From: Chloroflexota bacterium | GTDB taxonomy: Bacteria > Chloroflexota > Limnocylindria > Limnocylindrales > CSP1-4 | Direction of reading: 5' to 3' | DNA length: 42,271 nt | Assembly (NCBI GenBank): GCA_003171255.1 | Contig: PMYK01000029.1 | Span: forward strand, 80,054 to 122,324 | Notes under the pieces: model-generated | Database searches by the model: none | The model's input: only the letters and a program-made list of their open reading frames with translations | Told to the model about the DNA's origin: nothing | In this document: positions 30,977 to 39,065 of the stretch, one piece after another | Numbering within the stretch: the stretch's first letter is position 1 | How the letters are laid out: each line of letters starts with the position of its first letter | Made by a program: the position numbers and the translations under genes

Positions 30977-32406
30977 TCGGCCTCCTCCTGGGTCTCGCCT
31001 GCCTCCGCATCGGCCGGCATCTCCTCGGTGATCACTTCAAGCTCGCCGAAGCCGGCAGACTCCAGGTCGGCTGCGACCGCATCGGCGTCGCCGACGGCAA
31101 CGATCGCCAGTCGATCGGGGTGTATGTGATCCTGCGCGGCCTTCTGAACCGCGGCGACGCTGACTCCCTCGACCTCTCGGCGGTAGCGGGTCAGCTCGTC
31201 ATCGGGCAGGTCGTGGACGAAGACGCCGGTCAGGGCCGCAACAACCGCCCCGGGAGTCTCGAAGCGCAACGGGAAGACGCCGACGAGGTAGTCGCGGGCG
31301 GCAGCAAGCTCGGCGGCTGTCACCTCCGTCTCGCGCATGCGACGCAACTCGGCCAGCGACTCGGAGATCGATGCGACGGTCGCCGCCGTCTGAACAGCCG
31401 TCCGCACCGAGAACGGGCCCGGGCCGCGGCGCATGTCAAAGCCCGCGCCGATGCCGTACGTATAGCCCTTGTCCTCGCGCAGGTTCATCTGGAGTCGCGA
31501 GTTGAACAGGCCCCCCAGGATCGCCGCCATGACCTGGACCGCGTGGAAGTCGGGCACTCGACGGGCCAGCCCGACGTGGCCGATCCGCAGTTCGGTCTGG
31601 ACGGAGCCGGGTCGGTGGTAGAAGCGGACTATCGGGCGGTCCACCGCCGAGGCGGCCCTGGGCGGCCTGGTGCCCGCGTCGGCCTCGACGCCGGCGGACG
31701 ACTCCACCGCTCCAAACGACCCGAGCGCAGCCCCGACCAGACGCGGCACGTTGAGCCCGCTCAAGTCGCCGCCGACGATGACGGCAGTTCGGTGCGGATC
31801 GAGCACCGTCCGGTGAACCCCGCGCAGAACGTCGGGCGTCAGCCGCGGAACAGTGTCCTCGTCACCCGCCGCGGGCCTGGCGTAGGGCGAGTCGGCGGTG
31901 TAGAGAGCGGCGGTGAAGGCTCGATCGACGCGCCGCCGCGGGTCGGCCTTGACTTGCAGCAAATCGTTCAGCCGCTCGTCGCGCAGACGCGCGACATCAG
32001 ATCCGGGGAACGTGGGCCGCTCCGCCAACTCGGCGAGCAGCTCCAACGCCGCGCGGAGACGGCTCGCGGCAACGTCGACAGACACGGTGAAGGCATCCCA
32101 GCCGGCGTCGACGTGGAGAGTCGCGCCCAACCGCTCCCCGGCCTCGATCAGTTCGACTCCGGGATAGTGCTGAGTACCTTCGGTCATTGCCCGCGCGGCC
32201 AGGACAGTGGCTCCCGCGATCTCGGCGGGCTCGTCGCTGGCTCCACGCCGCACGACCAGGTTCGCCGCCACGATTGGCCGGCCCGGCAGATTCACAGCCA
32301 GAACCTGCAGACCGGAGGGCAGGACCGTCCGCTCGAACTGCGGGAACTCGTAGGTTCGCGGCCGCCCTGGCGACGGACGCGCCGAGAGGATCTGCTCGAG
32401 CGTCAT
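30973..32406 (-). CDS. M16 family peptidase-like subunit without zinc-binding motif
   Basis: A 477-residue insulinase/processing-peptidase-type protein. The fold is clear (VLPSGLQVLAVNLPGRPIVAANLVVRRG, and the C-terminal M16C part with YTYGIGAGFDMRRGPGPFSV). The catalytic HxxEH is replaced by VLAAR in AGATVLAARAMTEGT, so it cannot bind the zinc. In two-subunit M16 enzymes an inactive subunit with the R/Y pair in the C-terminal half binds substrate; here RGPGPFS and KGYTYG fill that role. The ATG overlaps the stop of the active subunit gene (ATGA), and the end overlaps the PfkB-like gene. Confidence 0.9.
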   Translation of the reverse strand: MTLEQILSARPSPGRPRTYEFPQFERTVLPSGLQVLAVNLPGRPIVAANLVVRRGASDEPAEIAGATVLAARAMTEGTQHYPGVELIEAGERLGATLHVDAGWDAFTVSVDVAASRLRAALELLAELAERPTFPGSDVARLRDERLNDLLQVKADPRRRVDRAFTAALYTADSPYARPAAGDEDTVPRLTPDVLRGVHRTVLDPHRTAVIVGGDLSGLNVPRLVGAALGSFGAVESSAGVEADAGTRPPRAASAVDRPIVRFYHRPGSVQTELRIGHVGLARRVPDFHAVQVMAAILGGLFNSRLQMNLREDKGYTYGIGAGFDMRRGPGPFSVRTAVQTAATVASISESLAELRRMRETEVTAAELAAARDYLVGVFPLRFETPGAVVAALTGVFVHDLPDDELTRYRREVEGVSVAAVQKAAQDHIHPDRLAIVAVGDADAVAADLESAGFGELEVITEEMPADAEAGETQEEAE

Positions 32407-33716
32407 GCGGCCGTCTCCTCGTCGGTCGTACCGGTCGCGGTCTCAGTCAACGGGAGATACGTCAGCACGACCCGGTTGTCCGGCCGGAGCACCTCCGCCG
32501 CCGCCCTCTGGATATCCGCCGCGCTAACCGCGAGATACCGGCCGAGCTGGCGGTTGACCATGTCGGGGTCGTCGAGAAGGGTGGCGTACATGGACAGCCG
32601 ATCCGCCCGCTCGTCGACCCGCTGGAGGGATTCCATCTCGTAGGTCTCGATCAGAGCCCTAGCGCGTGAGAGCTCGTCATCGGTCACGGGCTCGCGGCCG
32701 ATACGCTCGAGCTCCTCCTCGAAGCCTCGCTCGAGGGCGGCCAGATCGGCGCCCGGGCGCGCAGTCGCATGGCCTGCCACCAATGACGCCCCACCTGTCA
32801 GGCCCAAGGTGAAGAACGCCACGTCCTGGGCAATACGCTCCTCTCGCACGAGCCGCCGATACAGACGGCTGCCCTTGCCACCGGCGAGAATCTGGGCCGC
32901 CACCTCCAGCGCGTCGTACCGTAGATCGCCCAGCACCGGCGCCCTAAAGCCGAAGAAGAGGCGCGGCAGCGGCACTCGATCCTCGACGACTTCACGCGAC
33001 TCTGCGCCAATGATGGGAGGCAGGCTCATGTCGCCGAGCACCGGGATTGCCGGGTTGGCCGGGATCTCGCCGAAGTAGCGCTCGACCCATGACCGGGCCT
33101 GGGCCGGCTCGACGTCGCCGACGATCGAGAGGACCGCGTTGTTCGGCGCGTAGTAGGTTCGGAAGAAGGCGGCCACGTCCTCGAGTGACGCGGCGTCGAG
33201 GTCCTCCATGGACCCGATCGTGGGGTGGTGGTAGGGGTGGTCCGGCGGGAACAGATGCTCACCCAGTTTGTGGAACCACGTCCCGTAGGGTCGGTTGTCG
33301 TACGAGGAACGCTTCTCGTTCTTGACGACGTCGCGCTGGTTGTCCAGGTTCTCCTGGTTGAGGGCATCGAGGAGCGTGGCCATTCGGTCCGCCTCGAGCC
33401 ACAGCGCAAGCTCGAGCTGGTGGCTCGGGACTGTCTCGAAGTAGTTGGTTCGGTCGAAGAAGGTCGTGCCGTTGAGGGTGCCGCCGGCGGCCTGGACGAG
33501 GGCCATGTGCTCGGTCTTGGCGACGTGGCCCGACCCCTGGAACATGACGTGCTCGAAGAGATGGGCGAAGCCGGTCTTGCCCGGCACCTCGTGCTTGGAG
33601 CCGACGTTGTACCAGATGCACACCGCCACGACGGGCGCCAGGTGGTCTTCCGAGATGATCAGGCGAAGGCCGTTGGCCAGTCGCTCGTCGGTGAACCTGA
33701 CGCTTGGGGCGGTCAT
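32403..33716 (-). CDS. M16 family zinc peptidase, catalytic subunit
   Basis: A 437-residue M16 metallopeptidase. The inverted zinc motif is HLFEH (His52, Glu55, His56) with the third ligand Glu134 in VVKNEKRS, so the site is complete. The later M16C half has YRRLVREERIAQDVAFFTLGL. No signal peptide is seen; it would act in the cytoplasm unless exported by another route. It pairs with the inactive subunit encoded immediately downstream, forming a heterodimer like bacterial processing peptidases. I chose the ATG at 33716 because GGAGGAG lies 9 bases upstream; ATG 33734 is an alternative. The region upstream is divergent from the ArsR-type gene. Confidence 0.93.
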   Translation of the reverse strand: MTAPSVRFTDERLANGLRLIISEDHLAPVVAVCIWYNVGSKHEVPGKTGFAHLFEHVMFQGSGHVAKTEHMALVQAAGGTLNGTTFFDRTNYFETVPSHQLELALWLEADRMATLLDALNQENLDNQRDVVKNEKRSSYDNRPYGTWFHKLGEHLFPPDHPYHHPTIGSMEDLDAASLEDVAAFFRTYYAPNNAVLSIVGDVEPAQARSWVERYFGEIPANPAIPVLGDMSLPPIIGAESREVVEDRVPLPRLFFGFRAPVLGDLRYDALEVAAQILAGGKGSRLYRRLVREERIAQDVAFFTLGLTGGASLVAGHATARPGADLAALERGFEEELERIGREPVTDDELSRARALIETYEMESLQRVDERADRLSMYATLLDDPDMVNRQLGRYLAVSAADIQRAAAEVLRPDNRVVLTYLPLTETATGTTDEETAA

Positions 33717-33853
33717 TCGATCCAGCTCCTCCATGGGCGCGCCGCTTTCTTCGCGACGGTCACGCGGGTTCTGGCATTGTACGGGCCAGGGCCCCATGTC
33801 TCAGAAGCAACGCCTTCCGTGACTCCCCCGACGCTCGACGTGTTAGGCTTCCA

Positions 33854-33869
33854 TCTAACAGATGTTAGA
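33854..33869. promoter_or_regulatory. Perfect 16-bp palindromic operator
   Basis: TCTAACAGATGTTAGA is fully self-complementary and lies 11 bases before the ATG of the ArsR-type regulator. A further half-site (GTTAG, 33842-33846) lies nearby. It fits an ArsR/winged-helix operator for autoregulation, and could also affect the divergent M16 operon. Confidence 0.65.
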
Positions 33870-33880
33870 GCAAGATACCA

Positions 33881-34966
33881 ATGGCCACCCTGCGTAACCC
33901 AATCAGCGCCCCGATTAGACCTGGCGGACTTGTCCGTCCAGGCCTGACGACTGCGCAGCTGCCGGCCGTGGACATGGATCCACGAACCTCTTACGACTTC
34001 CTGACGAGCGCCTGCCTCGAATGCGGCGAGCTCGCAGACCTCCTGCCCGAGGACCGACGCTGGCTCGAGGAATCGCGCGCTGCCCTCGCGACCCAGATTG
34101 GGTCCGAGACGTTCGTTCGAACGTGCACGGGTTTCGTGGCTGAACTCGGCCGAATGCTTGTGGAGCGTCCGGAGATTCGGACGGCTCGGGATGTCGTCGA
34201 TGCCATCGATGCCATGGCGGATGCCCAGCTGCTTGAAACGATGGTCGGCGAGCTCCTCGAGGATCCCGATCTGGGCGTGCTCACCCGCCGCGCAATCGAC
34301 GGCGATGCCGATGCCTACGGCGAGCTCGAGGCCAGACTCGACTCGTATAAAGGCCACCCGGTCCTGACCAGGCCGGCGGCCGAGCTTGCGCCCCTTGCCA
34401 GGTCGGTGGTTCATTTCTGGCTGCCCCGCTATGAGGTGGTCGAAGCCCGCATCGGCCGCATGCTCGACCAGGACGTTGCGGCCCGCGGCCAGGACGACAT
34501 TGCCCGCGATCCGATCGGCTTCGTGGAGCGGACCACCAACGGCATCCGTCTCGTACCTGAGCCGCGCATCCGCCGCATCGTCATGGCCCCCAGCTACTTC
34601 GGCCGTCCGTACAACTCGCTGACCAAAGTCGGCGACGTGCAGCTCATCTGCTATCCCATCGCGGATTCGGCCCTCGGCGCCGCGGACCGACTCGATCCCC
34701 CGGCCGCGACGGTGCGCCTGTACCGCGCCCTTGGCGACGACAGTCGCTTGCGAATACTGCGGCTCCTGGCCGAGCGCGAACGGTACCTGACCGAGCTTGC
34801 CAACGAGCTGGGGCTCAGCAAGCCGACCGTCAGCCATCACATGGCCCAGCTTCGCAGCGCAGGGCTAGTGACCGTTTCGAAGCAGGGCAACCTGACCTAC
34901 TACACCCTTCGCCGCGACCGTGCCGACGAGGCCGGCCCTGAACTGAGCGCTTACCTGGCGCACTGA
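33881..34966 (+). CDS. ArsR-type winged-helix regulator with a large N-terminal domain
   Basis: A 361-residue protein. The C-terminal 80 residues form an ArsR-like winged helix (LYRALGDDSRLRILRLLAER and ELGLSKPTVSHHMAQLRSAGL, about 280-345). The first 270 or so residues are a helical domain (CLECGELADLLPEDRRWLEE and on), which I cannot name beyond a similarity in layout to other large ArsR-type regulators with effector domains. No metal-binding Cys pair typical of ArsR/SmtB is evident in the winged helix. The ATG at 33881 follows a 16-bp palindrome that is probably its operator. The downstream small protein and MFS transporter on the same strand may be its targets. Confidence 0.85.
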   Translation: MATLRNPISAPIRPGGLVRPGLTTAQLPAVDMDPRTSYDFLTSACLECGELADLLPEDRRWLEESRAALATQIGSETFVRTCTGFVAELGRMLVERPEIRTARDVVDAIDAMADAQLLETMVGELLEDPDLGVLTRRAIDGDADAYGELEARLDSYKGHPVLTRPAAELAPLARSVVHFWLPRYEVVEARIGRMLDQDVAARGQDDIARDPIGFVERTTNGIRLVPEPRIRRIVMAPSYFGRPYNSLTKVGDVQLICYPIADSALGAADRLDPPAATVRLYRALGDDSRLRILRLLAERERYLTELANELGLSKPTVSHHMAQLRSAGLVTVSKQGNLTYYTLRRDRADEAGPELSAYLAH

Positions 34967-35024
34967 CCGATGAACCCATCGCCTGTTCCGCATCATCACT
35001 TCGCAGCACCGGGAGGACGCCGAG

Positions 35025-35261
35025 ATGTGGCGTGACGACCCAGAACTACGGCTCGGGATTGCCAACGAGAGAATCGCGCAGCTTCGCATTGAGGCCTCAG
35101 CGGCGTGTCTTGCGAAGCCGTGCCCGGAAGAAGACGAGCCGCCCCGCTTCGACGGCGTCCGCATTCAGGTCGGCCGGCTACTCATCATGGTGGGCCGGAT
35201 GAATGCCGAGTGGGCGCCTCCCTCCCCTACCGCCCCACCCAAGCGGCGCGCGATTGTCTGA
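35025..35261 (+). CDS. Small hypothetical protein
   Basis: A 78-residue protein: MWRDDPELRLGIANERIAQL, a charged helix, then an acidic linker (PCPEEDEPPRF) and a hydrophobic patch (GRLLIMVGRM). I do not know the family. The start has GGGAGG about 9 bases upstream, which is a good ribosome binding site. It lies 58 bases after the ArsR-type gene and 87 bases before the MFS gene, on the same strand. Confidence 0.55.
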   Translation: MWRDDPELRLGIANERIAQLRIEASAACLAKPCPEEDEPPRFDGVRIQVGRLLIMVGRMNAEWAPPSPTAPPKRRAIV

Positions 35262-35348
35262 AATGCGACAACCGCGACCCGCACCGCGTGCAACGACCCC
35301 TGCCCCGACTGCGCATAACGCTCCTAGCGGTCTGCCGCGGGGGGCCGC

Positions 35349-36668
35349 GTGACCGGGTCGCTGGCCCGGTACGTGCACAGCTTTACGGGATTCGGCCGCG
35401 ACGCACGACTCTTCCTTCTGACCACGATCGTCTACGGCGCGGCCGTAAGCCTGTACTGGATCGACTTCAACCTCTACCTCAAGTCGATCGGGGTCGACAA
35501 CTCGACGCTCGGCTGGATGCTGGCGCTGTCGATGCTGGCAGGCGTCGTGGTTGCGCTTCCGGCGAGCGCGCTCTCGGACAGATACGGGCGGCGTTCGGTC
35601 ATGGCCGCCGGCATGGCTCTGGTGGCGGCTGCGCTGTTCGCGTTTCTGCCGGGAAATCGGGCCCTGCTGGTCGTGGGCGTGATGGCCTATGGCGCGGGCT
35701 CGCAGATCGTGTCGGTGGTGCAAATACCGTTCATCGCAGAGCACACCCTGCCGGAGCAGCGGAATACGTACTTCTCCGTCTGGTCGGCCTTCGGCTTCCT
35801 GACCTCACTTATCTCGGCCGTGGTCGGCGCCCAGGTGGCGACCGCCCTCGCGGGCCAGTTGGGACTCACGTCCGAGGCCGCCCCGTACCAGATACTCCTG
35901 GCGGGCGTTGCCGTGCTGGGCGTGGTTGCGCTCGGAACCGTCTACCTGCTGACCAACGACCGACCGGCCGTCGACCGCGTGCGACATCCCGCCCGGAGCC
36001 GATTCGGCCTGGTGATCCTCGACCGGCGCCTCTTCTTTCGGCTCCTGCTGCCGGGCTTCCTGACCTCGCTCGGGGCGGGTCAGCTCATTCCGTTCCTCAA
36101 CGTCTTCATGCAGACGAAGTTCAACCTCGACCTGCCGGTCGTGAATCTCATATTTGCCGTGACCAGCCTGGGTACTGCCTTCGCCATCCTGGCGCAGCCC
36201 GCACTGGCCAGCCGGTTAGGCCGGATCGGCTCGATCGTACTCGTTCAGGGGGCCAGCATTCCGTTCCTGTTGGTGCTCGGATTCTCGCCGGTGCTGTGGA
36301 CGGTCGTGGTGGCCCTGACCGTGCGCAACTCGTTGATGAATGCGGGCAGCCCCATCTTTGATGCCTTCGCGATGGCGCGGGTCTCGCCCGCCGAACGCGC
36401 CACGCTCGCCGCCGGAATGACGATGCTGTGGTCGCTGGGCTGGATGTTCGCGATGCCCTACTACAGCCTGCTCCAGGCCACGCTCGGCTTCACGGCCGGC
36501 TACGCGGTGGACTTCATCACGATCATCGTCCTGTATACGATCGCGACGTCGCTGCTCTGGACATGGTTCCGGGACAGCGATCGAGCTGCCGCGGCGGAGT
36601 CAGCCGACGTGGAGCCGATGGTCCTGCCTGTCGCGACCGAGGCACCCGCTCTGCTGGACCACGCCTGA
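35349..36668 (+). CDS. Major facilitator superfamily transporter
   Basis: A 439-residue MFS permease with about 12 hydrophobic spans. The cytoplasmic loop between TM2 and TM3 reads ALSDRYGRRSVMAAGM, the MFS motif A (GxxxDRxGRR), and the central loop (NDRPAVDRVRHPARSRFG) separates the two halves. The substrate cannot be told; the drug-exporter-like layout would fit regulation by the ArsR-type protein. The GTG start at 35349 has only a G-rich stretch upstream. It converges with the anti-sigma-like gene 61 bases away. Confidence 0.9.
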   Translation: MTGSLARYVHSFTGFGRDARLFLLTTIVYGAAVSLYWIDFNLYLKSIGVDNSTLGWMLALSMLAGVVVALPASALSDRYGRRSVMAAGMALVAAALFAFLPGNRALLVVGVMAYGAGSQIVSVVQIPFIAEHTLPEQRNTYFSVWSAFGFLTSLISAVVGAQVATALAGQLGLTSEAAPYQILLAGVAVLGVVALGTVYLLTNDRPAVDRVRHPARSRFGLVILDRRLFFRLLLPGFLTSLGAGQLIPFLNVFMQTKFNLDLPVVNLIFAVTSLGTAFAILAQPALASRLGRIGSIVLVQGASIPFLLVLGFSPVLWTVVVALTVRNSLMNAGSPIFDAFAMARVSPAERATLAAGMTMLWSLGWMFAMPYYSLLQATLGFTAGYAVDFITIIVLYTIATSLLWTWFRDSDRAAAAESADVEPMVLPVATEAPALLDHA

Positions 36669-36729
36669 CCGAGTCAGGGCCTGACCCCACGGGCGAGCGG
36701 CCCGCCTCAATGCCGCCCGCCTGCGTGGA

Positions 36730-38454
36730 TCAGGGAGTGGCGGTTGCCGTTGGAGACGACGCGGCAGACGACTCCGGTTGGGGCACCAGCATCGTCGGCG
36801 CGGCAACGGTCGACGTGTCGCTCTGCAAGGGGCCGAGGACTTGGTTCAGAGCAGCGGAGATGGTCGCGTAGTCGTAGCTGTTGAGCACCGCGCCGCCGTC
36901 GATGGTGATTGCCGGCACTCCCAGCACGTCCAACGGCATCTGCGACTGTTCCGCAGTGATCTCGGCGTTGTGGCTGCCATTGTCGACACAGGAGTTGAAT
37001 GCGGTCAGGTCCGGGATGCCTGCCGCCGCCGCGATGGCCTTCAGTCGATCCTTGCTGAACGCTCCGGAGCCCTCGGTGTGCTGGTTGGCGAAGAGCCAAT
37101 CGTGATAGGGCCAGAACTTGCCCTGGTCGGCCGCGCACGTGGCGGCGTTGGCCGCGTCGAGCGATTCGGTGCCGCCGATGTTCTGGTCGATGACCAGGAA
37201 GTCGTGGAATACGAGCTTGGCTTTGCCGGTCGCGACGTAGTTCGCCACGACCACCGGCTGGATGTCAGTGGTGAAGTTCTTGCATAACGGGCACTGGAAG
37301 TCTTCGTAGACGTCGATCGTGTGCGGGGCGTTGGCGTTCCCGAGCGTCCGGCCGTTGGTCGGAATCGATGAAGGGGTCAGCACATCGGGGGCCCCAGGGT
37401 CGGCCACTTGCCCGACGCCCTGCGGACGGGGCGTGACCAGCGCGAAGTCGACTTCCGAGAGTGGCACCGGCAGCGTCCCGTGCGCGAGGAGCCAGTCCAG
37501 CGATTCCGCATCCGCCCGCGTGAGGCCAGTTGACAACTGGAGAAGACCGTTCTCGATTGAGCCCGTCATCAATACGGTTGTGCGCACCACTCCATCTACG
37601 GTCACCGCGAGGTAGTGGCCCCTGTTGGCTGTGGAGTAAGCGGCCAGCGTGGCGGCCGCGGCGCCCTTGAACGGGACTTGGGCCGCCACAACGTCGTTGG
37701 AACCCCAACCCCACCCGAGACCCGTCGTGTCCACATCGCTGCCCGTCAAGAGAGCGGGCAGGGCGTCGTCGAGAGTGTCGCCTTTCTGTGGAATCGACTT
37801 CGATCCCGGCGCTCCTGCCGTGCCATAGATGCCGGCGGGCAGATCGACGAACTCGACCTGGCCGGTCAGGCCAAGAGAGGCACGGATCGTGTCGGCGTCC
37901 CACGTAACCGTTCCTGCCACGATCCGATAGTCGGCCTGGTAAGTGACCACGACCCGGTCGGGCGGCTGGGCCGTCACCGAATAGCCCACCGGCCCAGAGG
38001 CATCGTTCGCTGGCAGGGGTGAGCCGCCCGAATCCACGACCCGGGCAACCTGGAATATGGCACTGAGCCTGGCCTCGAGGACCGTCACGGTGCCGTTCAG
38101 CTCTGCAGCCGACGGGCTGCCGCCACCCGGAGGCACCAGGCGGTAGGTGATGCTCACGGTCGAACCCGCGGGGTAGGGACCTCCGCCGGAGACGCCGGGC
38201 GACCCTCTCAAACCCAGACCGAAGCCCACGGCCACAGTCACGACGGCCACTACCAGGACCAGCGGCGCCAGCCCGGCGAAGCCGATCCGGGAGCGGATAA
38301 CGGTGCGCCGGGACCGTTCGGCGGTAACGGCCTGACTCCAGTCGCCCGTGGGCGGCGGCGGGACCAATGGTTCGATGTTGGACATGTGCTTGCGAACCCC
38401 CTCCAGGATTTCGGCGTCGGACGCCGCGTGGACGTTCAACTCGTTCTCTTTCAT
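36730..38454 (-). CDS. Putative anti-sigma factor fused to a SecD-P1-like region and a DsbA-like thioredoxin
   Basis: A 574-residue membrane protein with an unusual domain order. Residues 1-55 are a charged cytoplasmic segment (MKENELNVHAASDAEILEGV and on to IRSRIGF) that could hold the sigma factor. One membrane span follows (about 57-82). Residues 95-345 resemble the first periplasmic domain of SecD: ELNGTVTVLEARLSAI, then LTGQVEFVDLP, GHYLAVTVDG, and LTRADAESLDWLLAHGTLPV. Residues 365-545 are a DsbA-type thioredoxin with CPLC (Cys388, Cys391), further Cys440 and Cys489, and the cis-proline VPAIT (Pro514). A Ser/Thr/Pro tail ends it. No zinc anti-sigma motif (HxxxCxxC) is present. The ATG overlaps the sigma gene's stop by 4 bases, which strongly ties the two together. 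Confidence 0.8.
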   Translation of the reverse strand: MKENELNVHAASDAEILEGVRKHMSNIEPLVPPPPTGDWSQAVTAERSRRTVIRSRIGFAGLAPLVLVVAVVTVAVGFGLGLRGSPGVSGGGPYPAGSTVSITYRLVPPGGGSPSAAELNGTVTVLEARLSAIFQVARVVDSGGSPLPANDASGPVGYSVTAQPPDRVVVTYQADYRIVAGTVTWDADTIRASLGLTGQVEFVDLPAGIYGTAGAPGSKSIPQKGDTLDDALPALLTGSDVDTTGLGWGWGSNDVVAAQVPFKGAAAATLAAYSTANRGHYLAVTVDGVVRTTVLMTGSIENGLLQLSTGLTRADAESLDWLLAHGTLPVPLSEVDFALVTPRPQGVGQVADPGAPDVLTPSSIPTNGRTLGNANAPHTIDVYEDFQCPLCKNFTTDIQPVVVANYVATGKAKLVFHDFLVIDQNIGGTESLDAANAATCAADQGKFWPYHDWLFANQHTEGSGAFSKDRLKAIAAAAGIPDLTAFNSCVDNGSHNAEITAEQSQMPLDVLGVPAITIDGGAVLNSYDYATISAALNQVLGPLQSDTSTVAAPTMLVPQPESSAASSPTATATP

Positions 38455-39023
38455 CGCCAGATCTCCGGGTTTCGGCGCAGCGTCTTGCAGGCCCGCGCCA
38501 CGAGTGACCGCACGCCCGAGGCCGAGAGCCCCAGGATTTCGGCGATCGATTCATCATCGAGATCGCGCTGGTAGCGCAGGATCAGGACCTCGCGTTGCCG
38601 ATCGGGCAGCTCCCGCGCGAAGCGGTCGAACCAGAGCCAGAACTCCGTTCGACCGGTATCGGCGGCGTCCGACGGCTCGTGCGCCGGGCTCAATCCAGCC
38701 AGTGGCAGCCATGCGATCAGCCGCCGGCGGCGAACCTTGTCGATCACGAGGCGGCGGGTGATGAGCAGCAGCCACGGCAGCGCCTGCCCGGTTGGGCCGT
38801 GGCCCGAGCACCACGCGGCGTAGGCGCGATGGAACGCCTCGCCCGTCACGTCCTCGGCGTCTTCGGGGCGGCGCAGCATCAGCAGCGCGTACCGGTACAC
38901 GTCCCGATAGCGCTGCCGGTAAAGCGCCTCGAATGTCTCGCCCAGGGTATCGACCGCGCGAGCGTCCCTTACTCGCTCGAGCATCTGGTCAGTCCCTCTG
39001 TCGACGTCCACCAACTCCACCAT
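38451..39023 (-). CDS. ECF-type RNA polymerase sigma factor
   Basis: A 190-residue sigma70-family factor of the ECF group. Region 2 is LYRQRYRDVYRYALLMLRRPEDAEDVTGEAFHRAYAAW, with the usual EDAEDVT core. Region 4 is LPDRQREVLILRYQRDLDDESIAEILGLSASGVRSLVARACKTLRR, including its helix-turn-helix. ATG 39023 gives the full frame; ATG 38984 (13 codons in) has a better ribosome binding site (AGAGGGA) and may be the true start. The gene overlaps the putative anti-sigma gene by 4 bases and follows the site-2 protease gene by 43 bases. Confidence 0.92.
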   Translation of the reverse strand: MVELVDVDRGTDQMLERVRDARAVDTLGETFEALYRQRYRDVYRYALLMLRRPEDAEDVTGEAFHRAYAAWCSGHGPTGQALPWLLLITRRLVIDKVRRRRLIAWLPLAGLSPAHEPSDAADTGRTEFWLWFDRFARELPDRQREVLILRYQRDLDDESIAEILGLSASGVRSLVARACKTLRRNPEIWR

Positions 39024-39065
39024 GCTCTAATTGACGAAGCAGCGGCCCGCTGCGTCCCGCGTCGA

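Noticed and set aside
36669-36729. GTCAG-GGC-CTGAC inverted repeat between the MFS and anti-sigma-like genes as a terminator
   Set aside because: The stem is only 5 bp and no T-run follows on either strand, so I did not list it.
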